48,934 bases of DNA from Cohaesibacter intestini (GTDB lineage Bacteria > Pseudomonadota > Alphaproteobacteria > Rhizobiales > Cohaesibacteraceae). The position numbers and the translations under genes were made by a program. Each line of letters opens with the position of its first letter. The first letter of the stretch is position 1. Under the pieces are notes generated by a model. It had not been told where the DNA came from and ran no database searches. It saw only the letters and a program-made list of their open reading frames with translations. The stretch lies in NCBI RefSeq assembly GCF_003324485.1, contig NZ_QODK01000010.1, positions 1-48,934 of the forward strand, in the 5' to 3' direction. Shown one piece after another: positions 15,234 through 22,165 of this stretch.

Positions 15234-15390
15234 TGATCAGCAAACGTAGCCCTAATGGCGCGGTTATGCCTACGCTTGCTAACGGTTGCGAAGATGTTAA
15301 GTGTTGCGTATTTGTGTCTGAGTTAATTCAGTGTCAATCTCAGGCTTTTTTTGTTGAATTCAACGAAATTGGCACGAATGGCTGCTCATA
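15234..15390. other. Junction spacer between copper island and replication module
   Basis: No gene is seen. It holds an imperfect inverted repeat, GCAAACGTAG at 15240-15249 against CTACGCTTGC at 15270-15279 (9 of 10 pairs), and a run of seven T at about 15346 after a CTGAG/CTCAG pair. It separates plus-strand metal genes from the minus-strand replication module and could be a recombination scar. Confidence 0.4.
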
Positions 15391-15427
15391 AAAAGAAAAA
15401 GCCCCACAGGGCTTACCTGAGGGGCTT
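15391..15427 (-). terminator. Intrinsic terminator of the minus-strand accessory operon
   Basis: AAGCCCC (15399-15405) and GGGGCTT (15421-15427) form the stem. Read on the minus strand, the hairpin is followed by a T-rich tract (15400-15391). It lies about 40 nt after the stop of the membrane protein gene, the last of the operon. Confidence 0.75.
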
Positions 15428-15464
15428 GGGTGTCGTTTTGATGCGTTGGGTGCTGGCTGGGGCC

Positions 15465-16052
15465 TTACAGCTTCACAATGCCCGTGTAATCGACCATGCG
15501 GCCCTGTTCGAGCTTGATGGCGGCACGGTAGCCGCGTTTGCCTGATACCGAGAATACGAACTTGTCGTCGCTTTGCTCGATGAGCTTGAGCAAGTTCCCT
15601 TCTGCGTCTTGCAGAAGGTCAGCATCGAAGTCACTGTCCGATAGGCCCATGTCTCGCATGAAGGTGGCATTGTGAGCGATTGCCTCTGCGGCTTGCTGGC
15701 GCTTCTTTCTATCTTTGATGCCCCAGATGTTCCCGGCGATGTAGGAAAGGATGATCACTATCAGTGAAGTAATCAGGGCGACATTGCCAAAGTCTTTGGT
15801 GAGTGCAACGCCTACGAACAGCCAGCCTCCGGTGCCGATGGTGATCAGAATGGTGGAGCCAAGGAAAGTGACGAAGAATTTATAGGCATCTCCACGGCCT
15901 TGGCCAAGATAGAAATTCCGCCAACCAAAGGCGATCAGTAGAATGCCAATGATGGCCCAGACGATTGGGTTCTTCTTTGCGGCTTTATAGAGGTCCCGGC
16001 CAAAGCTTGCTCCGAAGCCGTATGTCGACGCTGTTGCCAGTTGCTCAAGCAT
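15465..16052 (-). CDS. Three-pass membrane protein, unknown function
   Basis: The 195-residue protein has three hydrophobic segments: IVWAIIGILLIAFGW (about 30-45), FLGSTILITIGTGGWLFVGVAL (about 64-86) and VALITSLIVIILSYIAG (about 93-110). A soluble C-terminal half follows, ending in a beta-like KRGYRAAIKLEQGRMVDY. It overlaps the preceding gene by 8 nt and ends the operon. I recognise no family. In a mobile replication module such a protein could be an exclusion, holin-like or structural membrane protein, but nothing in the sequence decides between these. Confidence 0.7.
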   Translation of the reverse strand: MLEQLATASTYGFGASFGRDLYKAAKKNPIVWAIIGILLIAFGWRNFYLGQGRGDAYKFFVTFLGSTILITIGTGGWLFVGVALTKDFGNVALITSLIVIILSYIAGNIWGIKDRKKRQQAAEAIAHNATFMRDMGLSDSDFDADLLQDAEGNLLKLIEQSDDKFVFSVSGKRGYRAAIKLEQGRMVDYTGIVKL

Positions 16053-16689
16053 CGCTATTTACTCCGGTGGTGCCGTTTGCCTGGTCAGGCTGGCTCTGTG
16101 CCTGAAGTGCGATAGCCAGGGGCTCCAGAACAGTTGTGTTGAGGTCCAGCAAAGCGTCGGGAAGTTGGTTGAATAGATCATTGATATTGAAGGCCTGGGG
16201 TTTGCTGCTGTCTTTGTCGGTTTCTAGCTCAATGCTTCGCAGCGTGGCTTCATACCGCCAGTCTGTGTCGCTTTCCTTGAAGCGATGGCGAAGAGGTATC
16301 AGTGCCGCTTTGAAAGGGGTAAAATAAACCGACTTCTCATCAGGCATCCTCAATTGAATGTCGATGGAATGACGGAAGTAGCTGTTGATTTCTAGATTCA
16401 GCAAGATCGGCAGGGGAGTGATCTCGAAGGCATCTGTATCCGGGTTTCGGATCTTTACGCCGATTTGGAGGTCGATTTCGGCTCGGTCCGAGAATTCAAA
16501 TCCGCCATTGTCGATGAAGTGCAGTCTGACTTTTTCAGTACTGGCCGCTTTGGCAATCTCATCGCAGCGTGGCCACAGCCTTGCGCAAATGAGGTCATAA
16601 GCGCAGAGATCCTGTCTGATAATTTCATTGAGGACCGGCCCGTGCTGATCCCAAAGTTGGGCTACTTGTTTCACTTGATCCTTGTTCAT
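16045..16689 (-). CDS. Hypothetical soluble protein of the replication module
   Basis: The ATG at 16689 has GAGAG upstream, whereas the longer TTG form from 16734 overlaps the DUF3768 stop by 4 nt; either is possible and would couple translation differently. The 214-residue product has no signal or membrane segment. It looks like a mixed alpha/beta protein (RLHFIDNGGFEFSDRAEIDL; LLNLEINSYFRHSIDIQLRM) with a disordered Gln/Ala-rich tail. I recognise no domain. Its fixed place between DUF3768 and a membrane protein, with overlaps on one or both sides, suggests a shared function with them. Confidence 0.65.
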   Translation of the reverse strand: MNKDQVKQVAQLWDQHGPVLNEIIRQDLCAYDLICARLWPRCDEIAKAASTEKVRLHFIDNGGFEFSDRAEIDLQIGVKIRNPDTDAFEITPLPILLNLEINSYFRHSIDIQLRMPDEKSVYFTPFKAALIPLRHRFKESDTDWRYEATLRSIELETDKDSSKPQAFNINDLFNQLPDALLDLNTTVLEPLAIALQAQSQPDQANGTTGVNSDA

Positions 16690-16730
16690 TGGAATGCTCT
16701 CTTGAATAGGTTTGATCTTGTTTTGTTCTA

Positions 16731-17060
16731 TCAATATTCGTCCGCACGCATGACGGTCATCACCCGTGTCGTCTGAGCCGGGTCAGTTGGATCTGGTGAG
16801 CCATATTCCAAGTTCCGGTCGTAGCATTCAATCTTGAAGAAGAAGGTGCTGCCGTCATGAGAAAGCGAGCCGAAGTCATGTTCGCCGTATGGGTCATTGT
16901 CAGCACCAAACCCATCAAAGCACCGAATGGCTTGTAGCAAGGCTGATTGACCCTCAGCAGGCAAGCTGAGTACGCCTGGGGTGAGGAATACCTGCCCACC
17001 TTGAAGGGTCGAGCGGAATGCGTCATTGAGGACGCAAATCTTTTCAGATGATCCGCTCAT
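16731..17060 (-). CDS. DUF3768 protein
   Basis: The 109-residue protein has the DUF3768 signature: LNDAFRSTLQGGQVFLTPGV near the N-terminus, then DNDPYGEHDFG, FFFKIECYDR and a C-terminal EYGSPDPTDPAQTTRV. The family is common on plasmids, phages and integrative elements of alphaproteobacteria, and its function is not known to me. The start overlaps the preceding gene by 4 nt (ATGA). This is the one firmly recognisable family in the accessory operon and supports a plasmid- or phage-like origin for the module. Confidence 0.88.
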   Translation of the reverse strand: MSGSSEKICVLNDAFRSTLQGGQVFLTPGVLSLPAEGQSALLQAIRCFDGFGADNDPYGEHDFGSLSHDGSTFFFKIECYDRNLEYGSPDPTDPAQTTRVMTVMRADEY

Positions 17061-17692
17061 TCTTCATACTCCCAGTCAAATTGGTTGAGGTCGACTTTGG
17101 GGTGTAGCATGGCCAGATCCGACACCTGTCGCTGGAAGTTCGGCTCATCAGTGTAGTCGCGCCAGCGCAAGGTAAAATTGATTGGCCCTGTCTTGCCGAT
17201 GATCACGGCTAAGTAGAAACTTTCCTCTTCAACATCACGGGCAAGCACCAAGGAACCGACCCCAAGCTTGGACCATTCATCAGGCACTTTGCCTTCGATG
17301 ACTGAAGCGCTTGAAGCAACGGAAGCTTCACTGCTCGATCCAGCACTATCAGCATCACTACTGGCGACCAACTGAAGCTGGGGTGCTTTATCTGCCTGAG
17401 GTGCAAAGCCCATCAATTTATCGAATACCTCACCTTGGATGCGGGGCATGAACAGCTTGCCGCTGTCGAAGATCCGGCCCTTCGGCACCCGTTGGGCCAA
17501 TCCCATAATCTTAGTTCCTTTCACCACGACGGCCACTGAGCCAGCCGCTTTCGCGCTTGCCTTGGCGACCTTTGCATCGCTTGCCGCGAACCATGAGCCA
17601 CGGGCAACGCCGCTCACATCTTTGGTGATCACCACGAGCGCGGGTTCATCATTGGAACCGGCGTAGGTGATCTGTCTGGCTGCATCTGCCAT
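17057..17692 (-). CDS. Hypothetical protein heading the accessory operon
   Basis: The 211-residue form from the ATG at 17692 is chosen for its CGGAG ribosome site; a start 12 codons earlier is less likely. The N-terminal half (ALVVITKDVSGVARGSWFAA, VAVVVKGTKIMGLAQRVPKG) is Val/Gly-rich and beta-like. A Ser/Ala-rich linker (about 105-140) follows, then a second compact part (LGVGSLVLARDVEEESFYLA, PINFTLRWRDYTDEPNFQRQ). No known domain is evident. An OB-like or single-strand-binding role would fit a rolling-circle module, but this is a guess. The terminator at 17761-17792 separates it from the initiator gene. Confidence 0.65.
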   Translation of the reverse strand: MADAARQITYAGSNDEPALVVITKDVSGVARGSWFAASDAKVAKASAKAAGSVAVVVKGTKIMGLAQRVPKGRIFDSGKLFMPRIQGEVFDKLMGFAPQADKAPQLQLVASSDADSAGSSSEASVASSASVIEGKVPDEWSKLGVGSLVLARDVEEESFYLAVIIGKTGPINFTLRWRDYTDEPNFQRQVSDLAMLHPKVDLNQFDWEYEE

Positions 17693-17760
17693 TGCATATC
17701 TCCGTGTCTGGAAGGTGGAAGAAGGCACTCGGCCATGCCCGATAATGCCTACCTGGAATC

Positions 17761-17792
17761 AAAAAGAGGCGCTGCAAGAATGCTAGCGCCTC
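17761..17792 (-). terminator. Intrinsic terminator downstream of the HUH-DUF927 gene
   Basis: GAGGCGCT (17766-17773) and AGCGCCTC (17785-17792) form a perfect 8-bp stem, followed on the minus strand by five T (17765-17761). It lies 160 nt after the initiator stop and 70 nt before the accessory operon, so the two transcription units are separated or linked by attenuation. Confidence 0.75.
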
Positions 17793-17895
17793 AGTTTGCC
17801 CAATGCGGGCTTGATGCAGCCGATGATAGCCGATAACAACAAAGCTGTCAACAATATCTCTCGCAATATCAATTGCTTAGATATTCAACTCGCAC

Positions 17896-17922
17896 TAGCC
17901 TGCGGCAGGCTAACGCTTTTTT
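17896..17922 (+). terminator. Palindrome with T-run downstream of the initiator gene
   Basis: TAGCCTG-cgg-CAGGCTA is a perfect 7-bp stem followed on the plus strand by six T (17917-17922). It points against the initiator gene, where no plus-strand gene is present. It may block antisense transcription, or it may be a structural hairpin such as a nicking or single-strand origin of a rolling-circle replicon. Confidence 0.5.
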
Positions 17923-17952
17923 GCCCTACCGTGCTCTGTGGGTTATTTCGAG

Positions 17953-20802
17953 CTACGACGCCTGCGTTTGCCGTTCGGACCTAGGCGCTTTCGCTTTGGT
18001 GGAGAGAGTGGTTTTGTTCCGCTTTCGCCCAGTGCTTGAGGGCTTAGGAGGCTGCTTCCGTTTTTTTGACGAGCTTTTCACACCAGCAAGCGTTTTCAGC
18101 TTGGCCCAGTCGAAAACCAACATACGAACAGTATCGATGCCCTTTCCCGGTCTAACTGAGGTGGTTAAACCTCCATCATTTGCACGAATGAATACGCCTT
18201 TAGCCTCCAGTTCGGCGAGAAGTCGCTGCTTTTCGTTTTCAGGATTCAAAGTTTCATCGATCACAAGGCCAAGAACAAGATTCTCGAAAGCCTCGTGCCT
18301 TATGTATGCTTTCCAGATGCCGAGCTTAACATATCCTGGCTTGTCAAAACCATGTACATTGGCCTTTGGTCGTCTGGGAAATTGCTCTTTGTCCGCCATG
18401 GCCTGATAGAGCGATTTGGCCAGTAGCTCCACTTTGACCGGACGTGGAGGTCCGTTTGCGATGATAGATGCGCGCGCGTATTGGCAGGCAAAGTGCACCA
18501 GCCCCGGTGCGAATGGGATGAAATCTGCGTCTTGTAACATGTAACCAGTGGCCCTGAGTTCGGCTACGAACCTCATCAGGCTTTCGTCAAACGGAGTTTC
18601 AACCTCTTCAAAATCCAAGGACTGCTCAACCTTGGTTGCAAAGTCAGAACTCAACCCATCTGGATCCTCGCACACATATTGATCCCATTTTTCCCCGATG
18701 GCACCAAAGCTGTTTCTAAGGCTTGCAGAAACTTTTTTGGCTGCGTCGCGGGGATCACCCATGCGGTTAGAAAACATGCTACGCCCCTGAGACCAGATGC
18801 CACCTTCCTCTTCGGTCGGCAAGTCAATGTTGAACACCAGGGCATCACCATCCCAGCGGTTATTGCCACCTGCATTTAGGAAGTAGGATAGGTCTTGGCT
18901 ACCGCTTGAGCAGATCAAGTAGGGAGTATCAATGGCTGTCAGCCCAACTTTTGCTGCCTTCGAGCTTGCAGGCAGCCTCAATCCAGTAAGTGCCTTGATG
19001 TTTTCGGAGATGGTTTTCTTCTCGCTTTTGTCATAATCGTGATAGCGATCAATATCCCCCATGCAGATTGCGACCTGGCCGTGGGTTTTGACTGCTTCTG
19101 CCAGATCTGCGGGGTCCATAGACCAGGAAGGCCGTTTGTCCGGGTTGCCACGAATTGAGGCGCATAGCGAGGTCAGAAGCTTTCTTTCAGACGCTGCACC
19201 CCCAGAAAAGTGGACGATGACACTTGGATGCTCTCCATTCGAAGGCCTAAGCGTAGCGAAAATGCCCAACAAAATGGAGACCATTGGAAGGAAGCGATAT
19301 GCAGCAATGTTTCCAACTTGTGTTTCCCACTCTTCAGCGGAGCCCTTTATCTCTGCAAGCCCGTACTTCTCAAGACTGGCATTCTGATAAAGGATGGTGA
19401 GATCATCGAGTTCGAGCTCTTTTTGATAAAAGGGGAAATAGGAGACGTCACCATGTTTCACCCAGGCGGCGGTATCAGTCAAAGTTCCAGCATTTTCTGG
19501 AAGACCGTTCTGGATGCTGGATGTGTCAATTCCCTTGTCAGACACCCCTGCCTTCAAGAGTTCCTGGCGAAGCTTGCTGGGGCTGTGAAAATCACCTGCG
19601 TCGAGCAAAATGCTTGCGGTGCGACTTCTATCGGAAACGGGTGCTTTGACCAAGACAAAGTGCTCCTTGGAAGCCTTATGCTGCAAGCGGTATGAGATGA
19701 TTTCGTGATTGATCATGGTAAACTCCTCCAGTTCAAGATCAGTTGTAGTGGGGTGTGCAATGTTCTGTAAAAAGTGCCGTGACAGGTGTGACATGTGTGA
19801 CAAAGGATCTGTCACAACTGTTCCAGATGTTTCGGCGATATTGAATGGTTGGAAGGCTTGGGGGGAAAGTGACAGTTTGCAGGTCAGGGCCATAGTGTAG
19901 CCAATACCTATACCCACTTTCCCTCTATCAAGCTTATAGAAGGGTCTATGGGTACAGTTATGGCCTTCCCCATCTTCATCAAGGGTAAAACCTGATGACA
20001 AACCTCTGAAGATGTCGTCATAGGGGGAACCAAGAGCAAGGTCTATCTTAGCCTTATCTGTCGTGCGCTGCTTCTTGCAATTGATCTGGATTAAACGACC
20101 ATCGACCTGATATCGGTTCAGGTAAGACCGCAGCTCAAAATCCTGATCGTCTGTGAGAAATGGCCGAACTTTTTTATCCCCCGATTGGGAAAGGCGTTTG
20201 TCCAGCTTCTGAAAGAATGCTGATTTGTAGCAGTAGGTCAGGACTCTGAAAAAGTCTTCGGCTGTGTTCTGTACCTGCCGATGGTCAACCGGTTTTAAGG
20301 CATGTTTCGACTTGCGGTAGACTTGGCGCAGTCGCTTCAATGACTCTTCCTTGGAGATGCCAAACAAAAGCAGATGCAAGTGAGGTAACCACCCAATGAC
20401 TTTTCCATTCTCTATCTTAAGCGCAAAGTCGGCGCCACCAATGAGAAGCGCCTCAGGCATGGCTCTCTGGAGGCGACGATAGTGCTTCTCCTTGAATGTG
20501 ATCAGGTCGAACTGGGATAGTTTGCCTTGTGGGATGGGTGCTTCGGATGGGTACAGTGTCAAAAAAATCCACTCCCCCGCTTTTTCGTGCAGTCTGAGTT
20601 TCGTGCATGCTTCCACCAGGCCCATGCGGAAATCGCGAAGGCAAATTGGGCAACCATCACGGCGACAACGGTTGCGAGGGCTACATCTCTTGCGTTTGAT
20701 TTTCGCAGATCTGTATTTTCTCCGCAGCATTGCCGCTTTGGACTTTGTTTCGGATGGTCCCTCAAACTTCGTAGGAAGGAACTCGGGCAATGTCATTTCC
20801 AT
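17953..20802 (-). CDS. HUH replication initiator fused to a DUF927-like domain
   Basis: The 949-residue protein (ATG at 20802, with GAGGG upstream) begins with a Cys cluster (Cys40, 46, 51, 54) and the rolling-circle Rep motifs FLTL (80-83), PHLHLLLFG with metal ligands His141 and His143, and YCYK (Tyr190, Tyr192, Lys193) as candidate nicking tyrosines. Such enzymes cut one strand at the origin and stay bound to its 5' end. After a low-complexity junction (about 295-362), a DUF927-like part follows (about 363-780). Its would-be Walker A reads FSGGAASERK, lacking the normal GKS/GKT, and Walker B-like MGDIDR replaces a DEI-type motif. ATP hydrolysis is therefore doubtful. The basic tail (KRKQPPKP and similar) may bind DNA. 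A strong internal start at 19716 could also give a DUF927-only product. A REP-type transposase is the alternative for the N-domain. Confidence 0.8.
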   Translation of the reverse strand: MEMTLPEFLPTKFEGPSETKSKAAMLRRKYRSAKIKRKRCSPRNRCRRDGCPICLRDFRMGLVEACTKLRLHEKAGEWIFLTLYPSEAPIPQGKLSQFDLITFKEKHYRRLQRAMPEALLIGGADFALKIENGKVIGWLPHLHLLLFGISKEESLKRLRQVYRKSKHALKPVDHRQVQNTAEDFFRVLTYCYKSAFFQKLDKRLSQSGDKKVRPFLTDDQDFELRSYLNRYQVDGRLIQINCKKQRTTDKAKIDLALGSPYDDIFRGLSSGFTLDEDGEGHNCTHRPFYKLDRGKVGIGIGYTMALTCKLSLSPQAFQPFNIAETSGTVVTDPLSHMSHLSRHFLQNIAHPTTTDLELEEFTMINHEIISYRLQHKASKEHFVLVKAPVSDRSRTASILLDAGDFHSPSKLRQELLKAGVSDKGIDTSSIQNGLPENAGTLTDTAAWVKHGDVSYFPFYQKELELDDLTILYQNASLEKYGLAEIKGSAEEWETQVGNIAAYRFLPMVSILLGIFATLRPSNGEHPSVIVHFSGGAASERKLLTSLCASIRGNPDKRPSWSMDPADLAEAVKTHGQVAICMGDIDRYHDYDKSEKKTISENIKALTGLRLPASSKAAKVGLTAIDTPYLICSSGSQDLSYFLNAGGNNRWDGDALVFNIDLPTEEEGGIWSQGRSMFSNRMGDPRDAAKKVSASLRNSFGAIGEKWDQYVCEDPDGLSSDFATKVEQSLDFEEVETPFDESLMRFVAELRATGYMLQDADFIPFAPGLVHFACQYARASIIANGPPRPVKVELLAKSLYQAMADKEQFPRRPKANVHGFDKPGYVKLGIWKAYIRHEAFENLVLGLVIDETLNPENEKQRLLAELEAKGVFIRANDGGLTTSVRPGKGIDTVRMLVFDWAKLKTLAGVKSSSKKRKQPPKPSSTGRKRNKTTLSTKAKAPRSERQTQAS
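19779..19815. repeat. Iteron-like GTGACA cluster inside the initiator gene
   Basis: GTGACA occurs at 19779, 19788 and 19797 with an exact 9-nt period, and its inverse TGTCAC occurs at 19810-19815. The cluster lies in the linker between the HUH and DUF927 parts, about 60 nt upstream (minus strand) of an internal ATG with GGAGGAG at 19723-19729. It could be an iteron, operator or origin. Confidence 0.55.
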
Positions 20803-20813
20803 AATAGCCCTCT

Positions 20814-21221
20814 TCAATACTGACTAGTATTCTGCTTCACGCCCTGCTCAATGAAAGCCTTCAGATCGGCATGGCGATAGCGGATGGTACGGTTGGCCAG
20901 CTTGATGAAGAGCGGTCCGCCACCAGCACTTCGGAAGTTAGCAAGCGTCTTTGCTGACAAGCCAAGAACGCGGGCTGCCTTTTCGGGGGTAAGGAGGTCG
21001 TCGGGCTTGTATTGTCGAGCTCTTGTGCGCTTAGTTCTGCGCTTTGGCGCGCGTGTACTTCTATGTTTTACCCGGGCTGTGGCCTCGGGGAACTCCGCCG
21101 CCATGAGTTCGCGGATGTGATCGACATCAAGCAAGTTTGCGCGATACAGCAGCAGTGCTTGATGGAAGACAGCTGTTGTGAAGTCTTTCTTGGATAGGTC
21201 AGAGAGTGTGGATTGAAGCAT
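20814..21221 (-). CDS. AlpA/excisionase-like helix-turn-helix protein
   Basis: The 135-residue protein (ATG at 21221 with GGAG 9 nt upstream) has a helical N-terminal part, a very basic linker (STRAPKRRTKRTRARQ) and a C-terminal MerR-like HTH_17 domain (LLTPEKAARVLGLSAKTLAN, then FIKLANRTIRYRHADLKAFI). This fold is shared by phage excisionases and AlpA-type regulators of integrated elements. The gene ends 11 nt before the initiator start, so it probably regulates that operon or assists excision. A 23-codon longer form from 21290 is less likely. Confidence 0.8.
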   Translation of the reverse strand: MLQSTLSDLSKKDFTTAVFHQALLLYRANLLDVDHIRELMAAEFPEATARVKHRSTRAPKRRTKRTRARQYKPDDLLTPEKAARVLGLSAKTLANFRSAGGGPLFIKLANRTIRYRHADLKAFIEQGVKQNTSQY

Positions 21222-21714
21222 TTGCTTTCTCCAGTTCGCTTGTTGGGTTGAAGCGTGAGTTTGGAGCAAGCTGGATATGGAAAAGCCCAAGTGCTATGTC
21301 TCACAAAACGCACGCAAGAAAATCGTCAGCACCATTGCTGAGCAAAAGAAACTCTTGATTGTGGTTTTGTTCGAATAGCCCTTAGGCGAAAATGCCCTCG
21401 GTGTACCCGCCGGTGGTAGCTGTCTATTCAGTAAGGCACTGAACAGATCGAGATCGAACGGCGCTGTTTTAGTGGGCAATCTCCATGTCTTAATGCGGTC
21501 AAGTGCAAGGACTTTCCTTGCTACAGAACAATATGGATACTTAAAATTGAATTTTCAAGAGATATAAAGATATTTTTATGTGTCAAAGACATTCAGATGC
21601 TGTGGGGCCATACGTTGTGCTGGTCCACGTAAAATGTGAAGTGCATGCGTGCTTACTATGTGCTTACTTTTCAATTTTTGAAGTTTGATATTTTGAGTAA
21701 GTCATTGAAAATAT
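21222..21714. other. AT-rich att-like region beside tRNA-Arg
   Basis: No convincing gene is seen. The stretch is AT-rich and, close to the tRNA 3' end, holds the tandem direct repeat GTGCTTACT at 21649-21657 and 21660-21668 (11-nt period). Short tandem arm-type sites next to a tRNA 3' end are typical of attachment sites used by tyrosine recombinases. The promoter of the HTH-initiator operon should also lie here, but I cannot fix it. Confidence 0.55.
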
Positions 21715-21791
<77 letters not shown>

Positions 21792-22165
21792 CTGGCGCTG
21801 ATGAGGGGATTGTCGGCATGACGCCTTGTCTCGATCCCGTCGCGCGAAGATATGTCGGACTTCTTAGCTGATGCGTTGCGTTGGTGCAATGGGAAATGAC
21901 GGTGAATTTCGTCGCTTTGTGCATATTGCGCAGGGAGTGTGGCGTTCCATCCCAATGGCTTTGGGGCAGATGGGATCGGTCATATCGCAAAGGGGAGTAT
22001 CCTCGCGCCGTCCGTGTAGTCGGGCATGACGCAGACGGCGATGTTGCGAAAGCCGGAAGCTCAGAAGATGATCAAACAACTTAGCGACAGGATCTGCAAA
22101 ACCGTTTCAGCGAAGGAGGCAATCAATGTCTTGCAAACGTGCCGCCTGGGGTGACGCATTTGCGC
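21792..22165. other. Spacer between tRNA-Arg and permease
   Basis: I see no supported gene here. Open frames on both strands lack ribosome sites and family features. The tRNA promoter must lie at the left end, but no clear -35/-10 pair is visible. Confidence 0.4.

Noticed and set aside
15240-15279. Possible integron attC site
   Set aside because: A stem exists and a GTTAAGT is nearby, but the paired RYYYAAC core is missing and no integron integrase is in the window.
17953-20802. REP-associated tyrosine transposase instead of replication initiator
   Set aside because: The HUH motif would allow it, but size, Cys cluster, DUF927-like part, HTH neighbour and element context favour an initiator; kept only as an alternative.
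21294-21479. 61-codon minus-strand frame upstream of the HTH gene
   Set aside because: TTG start with a ribosome site too close and no family features; kept as noncoding att-like region.
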